Below, piece after piece: positions 6,191 to 12,119 of a DNA stretch of 12,119 bases. The stretch's first letter is position 1. Each line of letters begins with the position of its first letter. The translations under genes were made by a program, and so were the position numbers. The notes beneath the pieces are model-generated. The model did no database searches and had not been told where the DNA came from. It saw nothing but the letters and a program-made list of their open reading frames with translations. The DNA lies in the NCBI GenBank assembly GCA_964410665.1, contig CAYPIE010000138.1, forward strand, positions 1 to 12,119. The letters run 5' to 3'. Source of the stretch: CAYPIE01 sp964410665 (GTDB lineage: Bacteria; Planctomycetota; Planctomycetia; Gemmatales; Gemmataceae).

Positions 6191-6898
6191 ATGAACCAGG
6201 TAGCAAGGATCGTACGTGGAACCGTCCGCCGTGCTGTTGATCGGTTCCCAATGCGGTGGCGGTTGAGGCTACGGTGCTGGTACCATCGTCACTGGGAGGC
6301 ATGTGAACCAGAACTGCGGTACCTCCACAGGTTCATCTGGCCGGGGAAAACGGCAGTGGACGTGGGAGCCAATCTTGGGTTTTATTCGGTCACCTTACTG
6401 AAGAGCCACAAACGGGTGATCGCGTTTGAAATCAATCCGGCGTTGACGAAGGAGTTGCGTGGCATTGCAGACGGGCGGATCGAGATTCGCCAAACCGGGC
6501 TGTCGTCATCGAGTGGAGCGGCCACGCTTCACGTGCCAATTCTTTACGGTAGAGAACTCACCGGATGGGCGAGCCTTCGGCCGGGAAACTGCCCTGACAC
6601 GGACGAGCACGTAGAACTCCCGGTCCAAATCGAACGGCTCGACCACTACGAGTTACAAGACGTCGACTTCATCAAGGTGGACGTAGAAGGACATGAACTT
6701 GAGGTGCTCCGGGGAGGCGTCGAGACCATACGCCGCTGCAAGCCGACGCTCTTGGTCGAAGTCAAGCCCGATAACGAAACCGGCGTCGCGGAGTTCCTCG
6801 AGCCGATTGGTTATCGACGTTACACCCTTCAAGAGCTGATCGGCCGGCAAGGTTCAGAGGAAAACTACATCTTCCTACCAAAGCTAGGCCCTGGATGA
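6191..6898 (+). CDS. FkbM-type SAM-dependent methyltransferase
   Basis: A compact (235 aa) FkbM methyltransferase with all expected motifs. SAM-binding motif I is TAVDVGANLGFYSVTLL (54-70), the acid after strand 2 is in RVIAFEINP (75-83; E80), the hallmark IKVDVEGHELEVLRGG is at 161-176, and TLLVEVKP (186-193) follows. FkbM proteins O-methylate hydroxyls of polyketides, sugars and glycans; in this company a sugar of the exported polysaccharide is the probable target, which is inference. ATG 6191 is preferred over GTG 6182 because GGAG at 6179-6182 stands 8 bases before it. Its stop overlaps the start of the next GT by ATGA (6895-6898), implying translational coupling. The basic N-terminus (residues 6-35, many Arg) could favour membrane association. 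Sequence is a little less GC-rich than its downstream neighbours. No sign of damage. Confidence 0.92.
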   Translation: MNQVARIVRGTVRRAVDRFPMRWRLRLRCWYHRHWEACEPELRYLHRFIWPGKTAVDVGANLGFYSVTLLKSHKRVIAFEINPALTKELRGIADGRIEIRQTGLSSSSGAATLHVPILYGRELTGWASLRPGNCPDTDEHVELPVQIERLDHYELQDVDFIKVDVEGHELEVLRGGVETIRRCKPTLLVEVKPDNETGVAEFLEPIGYRRYTLQELIGRQGSEENYIFLPKLGPG

Positions 6899-8109
6899 GA
6901 ATATTACTTTCTACCCATCATTACCTAGTTGTCGGGGGTATCGAAACCTATCTTCGTCAACTTATCCCAGCGTTGATCGATCAGGGCCATGTGGTAGGGG
7001 TGTTAGTTGAAACCCCTACCAAGTTCACTAGCGGCAAGACCCCCGTCGTCGCCGACCGAGTTGACTTCCTAGTTTCTACCGGCCACACTCCGGAGACCGA
7101 AGTTATTCAACGTGTTGATGAGTGGGCGCCCGACGTTGTTTACCAGCATGGTTTGCAGAACTTGAGCCTTGAGGAACATCTCGCCGAAGAATACCCCTCG
7201 GTTCTGTATGTCCATGGCTACGCCGGTGCCTGTATCAGCGGTACACGCTCCCACCGGTTTCCGTCTCCCGTCCCTTGTACGAGGGCGTTCGGACCGGGTT
7301 GTCTGGCCGTTTACCTCCCGCGGCGCTGTGGCGGACGCAACCCCTTTCGGATGATCCGAGAGTACCGCGAGCAGAAAAAACGGTTGGTTTCGATGCGACA
7401 GCACCAAGCCGTTCTGGTCGCGAGCCAGGCTTCGTGGGAGCTTTATCATGACCACGACGTTCCGCCGAAGAAGCTGAAGGTGTTGCCGCTGCCGGCCGAC
7501 GGTACCCCACTGGCGGGCCCTCCGGCATTCCGGCCCCCTAGACGAAACTTACTATTCCTTGGTCGGCTGGTCGATCTCAAGGGAGTTGATCTGTTGATTC
7601 GGGCCTTTCGCCGTCTGATTAACGGGAGCGCCTCCTGGTCCCTCACCATCGCCGGAGACGGCCCGCAGCGGGAACCGATGGAGGCCGAGGCCCGCCGTCA
7701 CGGACTGCCATGCGAGTTCCTCGGGTGGGTGGACCGGGAACGCCGCAACCAACTTCTGGAGTCAGCCGACCTGCTGGTGGTGCCGAGCACCTGGCCCGAG
7801 CCGTTTGGCCTGGTCGGGGTCGAGGCCGCCTGCCAGGGGCTGCCGGCGGTCGCGTTCGACGTGGGAGGCATCCGTGACTGGCTGACGCCGGGCGAGACGG
7901 GCGAACTCGCTCCCGGTGATCCCCCGACTCCAGCCGGGCTGGCCGAAGCCATCGAGCGAGCACTGGCCAGCCCCGACCATCTTCACCAATTACGTGTTGG
8001 AGCCTGGCGGGGTGCCCATGGTTTCTCGCTGGAATGCCACCTGGAGCGGTTATTCGCCGTCTTGCACAGTGCCGCGGCCACCACTCCCGTACATTACCCC
8101 CAAACATAG
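6895..8109 (+). CDS. GT4-family glycosyltransferase with Cys-rich central segment
   Basis: Full-length (404 aa) retaining glycosyltransferase of GT-B fold. The acceptor loop is HHYLVVGGIETYLRQLIPAL (8-27). VVYQHGLQNL (81-90) and VLYVHGYAG (103-111) lie in the N-terminal domain. A segment at 111-162 carries four cysteines (C113, C128, C136, C145) in GACISGTRSHRFPSPVPC and FGPGCLAVYLPRRCGGRNPF, a pattern known in a subset of GT4 proteins and possibly structural or metal-linked. The C-terminal domain has LLFLGRLVDLKGVDLLIRAF (219-238), LTIAGDGP (250-257), FLGWVD, and an EX7E motif, WPEPFGLVGVEAACQGLP (300-317; E302, E310), then GGIRDWLTPGETGELAPGD. ATG 6895 overlaps the stop of the FkbM gene by ATGA. 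Base composition rises in GC from the first to the second half, a possible recombination trace. Sugar donor unknown. Confidence 0.93.
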   Translation: MRILLSTHHYLVVGGIETYLRQLIPALIDQGHVVGVLVETPTKFTSGKTPVVADRVDFLVSTGHTPETEVIQRVDEWAPDVVYQHGLQNLSLEEHLAEEYPSVLYVHGYAGACISGTRSHRFPSPVPCTRAFGPGCLAVYLPRRCGGRNPFRMIREYREQKKRLVSMRQHQAVLVASQASWELYHDHDVPPKKLKVLPLPADGTPLAGPPAFRPPRRNLLFLGRLVDLKGVDLLIRAFRRLINGSASWSLTIAGDGPQREPMEAEARRHGLPCEFLGWVDRERRNQLLESADLLVVPSTWPEPFGLVGVEAACQGLPAVAFDVGGIRDWLTPGETGELAPGDPPTPAGLAEAIERALASPDHLHQLRVGAWRGAHGFSLECHLERLFAVLHSAAATTPVHYPQT

Positions 8110-8145
8110 CTTGGCTCTGCGCGCCTCCATCTCATATGATTGTTT

Positions 8146-8970
8146 ATGTCTAATCTCAAAGATATCGCGCGACGGCTGACGCCGCGATGGTTGTGGAAAC
8201 GACTGCGGTCGCTCCGCATGAGACGAATGCTACGGGAGTTTTCTCCGTTCGAAGTCGAACATGTCTACGCCGGGGTTCCTTTACGTATATGCATCCCGGA
8301 CCCACTCGCCCGGGGGTGGTACGACCATGACTGGAAACCACTTCAGGAAATCGATTTGCTGCGGTCGGCGACCCTGATCCCTGGTGCAAGGGTGTTCGAC
8401 CTCGGAGCTCACCAGGGGATCGTGGCGTGCGTTCTGGCAACCCATGTCGGCCCCACTGGCGAGGTGGTGGCAGTAGAGGCACTAGCCCACAACTCCCGGG
8501 CGTGCGAGAAGAACCGATCGCTCAACGATCTCAAGCAGGTCCGCGTGGTACACACAGCAGTCGCGGACGTCGTAGGGGAAATTGAGATCTGCACTGACCT
8601 GAACGCTCAGGTTAAACATGCCGGCACCACGACCCTAACCGTCCGTGTTCCGACGACTACCGTTGACGTACTCGCGGACCGCTTTGGACCTCCGGACGTT
8701 CTGTTCATCGACGTCGAAGGTTACGAGTGCCATGCCCTACGGGGTGCGAGGAAGGTCCTCGAGACGGTTCCCGACATGTACATCGAGGTTCACTTGGGGT
8801 GTGGCCTCGAAGCCGCCCAAGGGAGCGTGGCCGAACTGTTCTCGCTATTGCCTACCGATCGATACCATCTCTGCTGCTGGACCGAGCGCGACCCGACGCC
8901 GCGTGCTGTTTTAGCGCCTGTGGACTGTCCCACAGAACGGTTTTTCCTCGTTGCCCGGAAAACGGCTTGA
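8146..8970 (+). CDS. FkbM-type SAM-dependent methyltransferase
   Basis: A 274-aa FkbM methyltransferase. After a basic N-terminus (8-30), motif I is ARVFDLGAHQGIVACVLATH (81-100). The adenosine-side acid is in VVAVEALAHNSRAC (107-120), NRSLNDL (123-129) matches the N-x-x-L-N segment, and VLFIDVEGYECHALRGARKV (185-204) is the family hallmark, followed by MYIEVHLG (211-218). All expected SAM-binding positions are present, unlike the homologue at 4860. Expected role is O-methylation of a glycan residue. ATG 8146 is the first in-frame ATG; TTG 8140 is a weaker alternative, and ATG 8136 is in another frame that stops at once. It follows the 6895 GT by a 36-base spacer, and its TGA overlaps the TTG start of the next GT, so it probably belongs to one operon with both neighbours. 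Confidence 0.92.
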   Translation: MSNLKDIARRLTPRWLWKRLRSLRMRRMLREFSPFEVEHVYAGVPLRICIPDPLARGWYDHDWKPLQEIDLLRSATLIPGARVFDLGAHQGIVACVLATHVGPTGEVVAVEALAHNSRACEKNRSLNDLKQVRVVHTAVADVVGEIEICTDLNAQVKHAGTTTLTVRVPTTTVDVLADRFGPPDVLFIDVEGYECHALRGARKVLETVPDMYIEVHLGCGLEAAQGSVAELFSLLPTDRYHLCCWTERDPTPRAVLAPVDCPTERFFLVARKTA

Positions 8971-10130
8971 CCACGTGGCACTTGGTAACAGGAGAATACC
9001 CCCCACACCCCGGTGGTGTCAGCGACTACACCCGTCTTCTCGCCCGAGGGCTAGCCGCAACCGGTGACACCGTCCACATCTGGACCGCGGATCGCACTGC
9101 GCCCCCAGCCGTCGACCCCGGCGTCACTCTCCACTCCTTGCCAGGCAACTTCGGCCCTCGAGCCCTGGCACTACTATCACGCGAGTTGCCTCAAGGCTAC
9201 GGGGGCGACCGGCTAGTCGTACAGTACGTCCCCCACCTCTACGGACACAAGGCCATGAACTTGCCGTTCTGCGCCTGGGTGTTCTGTCAACGCTCCCTGC
9301 CAGTCTGGGTCATGTTCCATGAGGTAGTTTACCCACTGCGATGGGGCCAGCCAGTCGCCCACAACGTCCTCGCCCTGGTCAACCAGCTCATGGCTCGCCT
9401 GTTGCTCGGTGTAGCCCGCAGAGTGTTCGTGTCCATCCCCGCCTGGAAGCCGCTACTTCACCGGATCGCCCCCGTCCGCAATCCCATCGTCTGGCTACCA
9501 GTTCCCAGCAACCTCCCGACCAAGGCGGACCCCGACACCCTAGCTGAAGTACTTATGGAGCTCGACCTCCCCGTGGGCACACTCCTGGTAGGTCACTTCG
9601 GCACCTTCGGCGGACTAGTCACTGACCTCCTCGAACCGGTTCTCGTCCTCCTTCTCGAAGCCGACCCGTCGCGGCGTCTGCTCCTGATCGGCCGTGGCAG
9701 CAGCGTGTACGCCAGGCGGTTCACTGGGCGTTACCATGGCCTTGGACCTCGGGTGCTGGCGACCGGTGAACAATCCGCCGAACGGCTGGCAGCATACCTT
9801 GTCGCCTGTGACCTGATGGTGCAACCCTACATCGACGGCGTCACCACCCGGCGAGGCAGCTTGATGGCGAGCCTGGCCCTCGGGCGACCGGTAATCACTA
9901 ACCTGGGGGTGTCAAGTGAACCCGTTTGGATGGCTGAACCGATGGTAGGATTAGCCTCCTCCCCGGACCCGAACGCCATCGCGGCTACCGCCGAAGCGAT
10001 CCTCGCCGACCCCGAACGCCGGCGACAACTCGGGCAGCAAGCTGACACCGGGTACCGCCAACACTTCGCCATCCAACATACCGTTGCCACCCTCCGGCGG
10101 CTCGCGGCTGAGGAGACCCATGACCACTAG
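8967..10130 (+). CDS. GT4-like glycosyltransferase with TTG start overlapping FkbM stop
   Basis: Start TTG 8967 gives a 387-aa protein beginning MTTWHLVTGEYPPHPGGVSD, exactly where GT4-like relatives begin with the GEYPP...GGV(S/A)DYTR acceptor loop. The frame is open upstream to 8727, but that part only shadows the FkbM gene. LVVQYVPHLYGHKAMNLPFC (84-102), VMFHEVVYPL (115-124) and the domain hinge PVPSNLP (178-184) follow. Then come VGHFGTFGG (208-216), LLLIGRGS (238-245), and DLMVQPYIDGVTTRRGSLMA (282-301) with LGRPVITNLG. The DG(x)(x)(x)RR stretch occupies the place of EX7E, as in a recognised GT4-like subgroup, so the classical acidic pair is not visible. Start and FkbM stop share TTGA (8967-8970), the same geometry as the ATGA junctions. 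The end overlaps the next gene by 11 bases. Cytoplasmic; sugar unknown. Confidence 0.88.
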   Translation: MTTWHLVTGEYPPHPGGVSDYTRLLARGLAATGDTVHIWTADRTAPPAVDPGVTLHSLPGNFGPRALALLSRELPQGYGGDRLVVQYVPHLYGHKAMNLPFCAWVFCQRSLPVWVMFHEVVYPLRWGQPVAHNVLALVNQLMARLLLGVARRVFVSIPAWKPLLHRIAPVRNPIVWLPVPSNLPTKADPDTLAEVLMELDLPVGTLLVGHFGTFGGLVTDLLEPVLVLLLEADPSRRLLLIGRGSSVYARRFTGRYHGLGPRVLATGEQSAERLAAYLVACDLMVQPYIDGVTTRRGSLMASLALGRPVITNLGVSSEPVWMAEPMVGLASSPDPNAIAATAEAILADPERRRQLGQQADTGYRQHFAIQHTVATLRRLAAEETHDH

Positions 10131-11244
10131 GCCGCGTGTGACCTTCCTGGTCAATGGCACGCCGGGCAGCCCGATGGGTGAGCGGGCCCACGCCTTCGCC
10201 GACAGGCTGGCTGACCGATATGCCATCACCCTGCACTATCGTGACGGCGGGAAGCTGTCCTCCCTGGTGCGGTTTGTTGCCGCGATTCAGACAGAGCGAC
10301 CGGACCTGTCCTATGTGCTCGACATGGCCTACTCAGGAGTGCTGGCCGCAGCCGCTGGACGCCTACACGTGGGGGTTCCGGTGGTAATCGACACCGGCGA
10401 CGCCATTACAGACCTCGCCCGCGCCATCGGCAGGAGCCAGGCGGGAGTGCTTCTCACCCGGGGGCTGGAGGTGCTGTCTCTTCGGCTCGCCGCAGGACTG
10501 GTGGTCCGCGGCAGCTACCACCAGCAGCTTCTGGCCCGTCGAGGGATCGCCAGCACCGTGGTCCATGATGGCGTGGATCGAACGATCTTCACACCCCGCG
10601 ACGTGCCCGAGCTGCGCCGCCGACACAGGTTGGACGGTGTGGTCACGGTCGGGCTCGTCGGCTCATCCGTCTGGAACCCCCGGCAGCAGACCTGCTACGG
10701 CTGGGATCTGGTCGAGGCGGTCCGGCGGGTGCGGGACCTGCCGGTGCATGGCGTCCTGATCGGTGGCGGGTCAGGAATCCCCATCCTCCAGGAGCGATGT
10801 CGGACGTGCGGCATCAGCGACCGGATACACTTTCTCGACTACCGCCCCTACGCCGAACTCCCCTGTCTGCTCAACCTGCTGGACATCGCCCTGTCCACGC
10901 AGTCCAACGACATACCGGGTTGGGTACGGACAACGGGGAAACTGCCGCTCTACCTGGCCACCGGCCGGTACGTTTTGGCGAGCCAGGTGGGAGAGGCGAC
11001 ACGAGTACTGCCCGACGAGATGCTGGTCGACTACCACGGGCAGACAGACCCAGACTATCCCGGCCGACTCGCCGAACGGATTCGAGGCCTGGTCGAACGG
11101 CCGGAGCGGTTGCGAGTAGCCGAGGCCCAGGTCGCTCGAGCGGCGGCTTTCGATTACGACCGACTGGCGGAACAACTGAATACCGTTTTCTCGGCGGCCT
11201 TGGGGGCAACCCGCCCACACGTCCAATCAAAGGTCTTGGAATAA
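10120..11244 (+). CDS. GT4-like glycosyltransferase
   Basis: A 374-aa GT-B-type protein. VTFLVNGTPGSPMGERAHAF (7-26) is the N-terminal loop, SYVLDMAYSG (64-73) and VVIDTGDAITDLAR (88-101) follow, and AAGLVVRGSYHQQLL (124-138) with VVHDGVDRTIF (147-157) forms the hinge to the C-terminal domain. VTVGLVGSSVWNP (175-187), GVLIGGGSGIPIL (211-223) and HFLDYRPYAELPCLLNLLDI (237-256) form the donor-binding side. The conserved region ALSTQSNDIPGWVRTTGKLP (257-276) with LYLATGRYVLAS stands where EX7E would be; no such acidic pair is seen, so this is a divergent subgroup. ATG 10120 is chosen over the upstream in-frame start at 10084 because AGGAGA (10111-10116) lies just before it and similarity starts there. 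It overlaps the preceding GT by 11 bases, indicating one operon. Substrate unknown. Confidence 0.85.
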   Translation: MTTRPRVTFLVNGTPGSPMGERAHAFADRLADRYAITLHYRDGGKLSSLVRFVAAIQTERPDLSYVLDMAYSGVLAAAAGRLHVGVPVVIDTGDAITDLARAIGRSQAGVLLTRGLEVLSLRLAAGLVVRGSYHQQLLARRGIASTVVHDGVDRTIFTPRDVPELRRRHRLDGVVTVGLVGSSVWNPRQQTCYGWDLVEAVRRVRDLPVHGVLIGGGSGIPILQERCRTCGISDRIHFLDYRPYAELPCLLNLLDIALSTQSNDIPGWVRTTGKLPLYLATGRYVLASQVGEATRVLPDEMLVDYHGQTDPDYPGRLAERIRGLVERPERLRVAEAQVARAAAFDYDRLAEQLNTVFSAALGATRPHVQSKVLE

Positions 11245-11263
11245 CCACTGAACCGGAGCCAAC

Positions 11264-12000
11264 CATGGGCATCCTCCACGCACGGGTGAGCAGGCAGCTC
11301 AAACGTTTCATCCACTGTTTAACTGCTGCAGGCGGTGTCACGGCAGCTGGCCTTCACCAGCGCGGTCTACCGGGCGTTGCGTGAACGGTTCGGCAGGACT
11401 ACCTCGGTTCAGTTTATTCAAGTTGGCTGAAATGACGGCATCAGCAACGACCCCATCCGCGAGTTCGTGATCGCCGACAACCGCTGGCGTGGGGCGTTCG
11501 TTGAACCGCTGCCATACTTTCTGGAGCGTTGCCGTTGGAATTACTCCTTTTACTCTCCTCGACGGTTTCAGTTCATCCAGGCGGCTGTGTCAGATGAGCC
11601 AGGAGAGGTATCCTTCTGGAAGATCAAAGATTCTAGCTTGCACCAGTTCGCTCCCTTTGCTGCCCAGGTCGTGTCGATGGATCCGGCTGACGTCCTCAAG
11701 CACTGTGAGAACGCAGATCGCCTGGGGGCGATGGAACAGATCCACGTACCGAGGATAACCTACCTCGACCTACTGGAACGGACGGGAATGAACCGAGTCG
11801 ACCTTTTGGCGATCGACGCTGAGGGCCACGAGCCACGCATCTTGGCTAGCCTCGGTTCGGGCATGCTGCTTCCCGCTGGCATCCTGTTCAAACGATCTCA
11901 TATTAATCGGACGGACTGGGCGAAGGTATCGGCCCATCTAGAGGGACTGGGGTATCGCCTACAGTTGTTTCCCATCGACTGCTTTGCTGTACGCGAATGA
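11264..12000 (+). pseudogene. FkbM-type methyltransferase, frameshifted and with UGA in the SAM motif
   Basis: GGAG (11254-11257) and ATG 11264 start MGILHARVSRQLKRFIHCLT, a normal N-terminus. Between about 11326 and 11340 the frame changes, and RQLAFTSAVYRALRERFGRT continues from 11341. VQFIQVG then meets TGA at 11428-11430, within motif I where relatives have VG(A/S/C)NDG. The same frame resumes NDGISNDPIREFVIADN, then RGAFVEPLPYFLERC (E of strand 2), VDLLAIDAEGHEPRILASLG (hallmark, D and E kept), ILFKRSHINRTDW, and a stop at 11998-12000. A sequencing error would have to occur twice, so a true pseudogene is more likely. Internal starts such as GTG 11467 would give a 177-aa protein without motif I, which should not bind SAM. 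The stop overlaps the next GT start (ATGA), so the coupling junction outlived the enzyme. Confidence 0.82.
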
Positions 12001-12119
12001 TGGCAACGAGTTGTATGCTCTCAGCCGTGCGAATGGCCCTTCTCCGGGACTACCCCGAAGAAGACTGGCCCAGCATGGATCTCGTTGCCGAAATGCTCCA
12101 TGCCCAGCTACATCCCAAC
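11997..12119 (+). CDS. GT4-family glycosyltransferase N-terminus, cut by window end
   Basis: Two adjacent in-frame ATG codons (11997 and 12000) open a frame that runs off the window after 41 codons. The first ATG overlaps the preceding FkbM stop as ATGA, as at 3542 and 6895. The peptide contains MALLRDYPEEDWPSMDLVAE followed by MLHAQL, which resembles the N-terminus of GT4 proteins in planctomycete glycan loci that begin with L-RDYPEE-WPSMDLVA. A glycosyltransferase also fits the recurring methyltransferase-then-GT order. If the upstream FkbM is dead, translation of this gene would rely on ribosomes initiating inside the pseudogene or on its own start. No catalytic region is visible, so the assignment rests on the N-terminal pattern and context. 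Confidence 0.6.
   Translation, partial: MMATSCMLSAVRMALLRDYPEEDWPSMDLVAEMLHAQLHPN

Noticed and set aside
10797..11384. 195-codon + strand frame spanning a GT end and the next gene's start
   Set aside because: The first 150 codons are out of frame with the GT and low in complexity; only the end coincides with the start of the FkbM pseudogene.
11428..11430. UGA in the FkbM motif as selenocysteine or programmed recoding
   Set aside because: A second lesion (frameshift about 90 bases upstream) breaks the same gene and no selenocysteine-type hairpin is evident after it; decay is simpler.
1..12119. CRISPR array, tRNA or rRNA genes, riboswitch
   Set aside because: No regularly spaced repeats, no cloverleaf with a conserved TTCGANNC arm in a consistent context, and no rRNA-like blocks were seen on reading both strands; this is a visual check only.

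Overview
This window is a piece of a surface-polysaccharide or exopolysaccharide biosynthesis locus. Almost every gene is either a glycosyltransferase (GT) or an FkbM-type SAM-dependent methyltransferase, and all recognisable genes are on the + strand. From about 3.1 kb onward the DNA is strongly GC-rich. Several proteins there (the '...GEYPPHPGGVSDYTR' GT, the 'RTTGKLPLYLA' GT, the 'RDYPEEDWPSMD' GT start) resemble proteins I associate with planctomycetes of the Gemmata type. That assignment is an inference from protein style and base composition. The window holds no rRNA, tRNA or housekeeping gene to confirm it.

Layout. Positions 1-862: the C-terminal part of a GT4 glycosyltransferase that starts outside the window, at moderate GC. 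About 910-1801: a dead IS5-family insertion sequence with degenerate inverted repeats, several frameshifts and two stop codons. 1826-2788: an AT-rich family-2 glycosyltransferase. About 2790-3150: a gene-poor stretch holding an AT-rich segment and then the decayed C-terminal end of a sulfotransferase. Composition switches from AT-rich to GC-rich near 2860. 3153-3545: a truncated or chimeric methyltransferase remnant. 3542-4696: GT4. 4860-5744: FkbM methyltransferase with an abnormal SAM-binding motif. 5745-6190: a gene graveyard with a micro-ORF and a GT4 remnant in which the N- and C-terminal ends are joined. 6191-6898: FkbM. 6895-8109: GT4. 8146-8970: FkbM. 8967-10130 and 10120-11244: two GT4-like genes. 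11264-12000: an FkbM pseudogene. 11997 to the end: the start of another GT4.

How it works together. The repeating unit is a methyltransferase followed by a glycosyltransferase whose start codon overlaps the methyltransferase stop (ATGA, TTGA, ATGA). This points to translational coupling and to pairs in which a GT adds a sugar and an FkbM enzyme O-methylates the glycan. That coupling in function is inference. The sulfotransferase fossil suggests that sulfation was once part of the same decoration. No flippase, polymerase, chain-length regulator or nucleotide-sugar synthesis gene lies in the window, so the window shows only the assembly and decoration part.

The most notable overall feature is the density of decay: four or five of about fourteen gene units are broken (transposase, sulfotransferase, N-terminal methyltransferase, GT4 5892-6117, FkbM 11264). 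Together with the compositional mosaic, this fits a locus that diversifies by gain, deletion and recombination of GT/methyltransferase modules. I did not find a clearly new molecular system; the modular overlap architecture and the gene fossils are the parts most worth checking.
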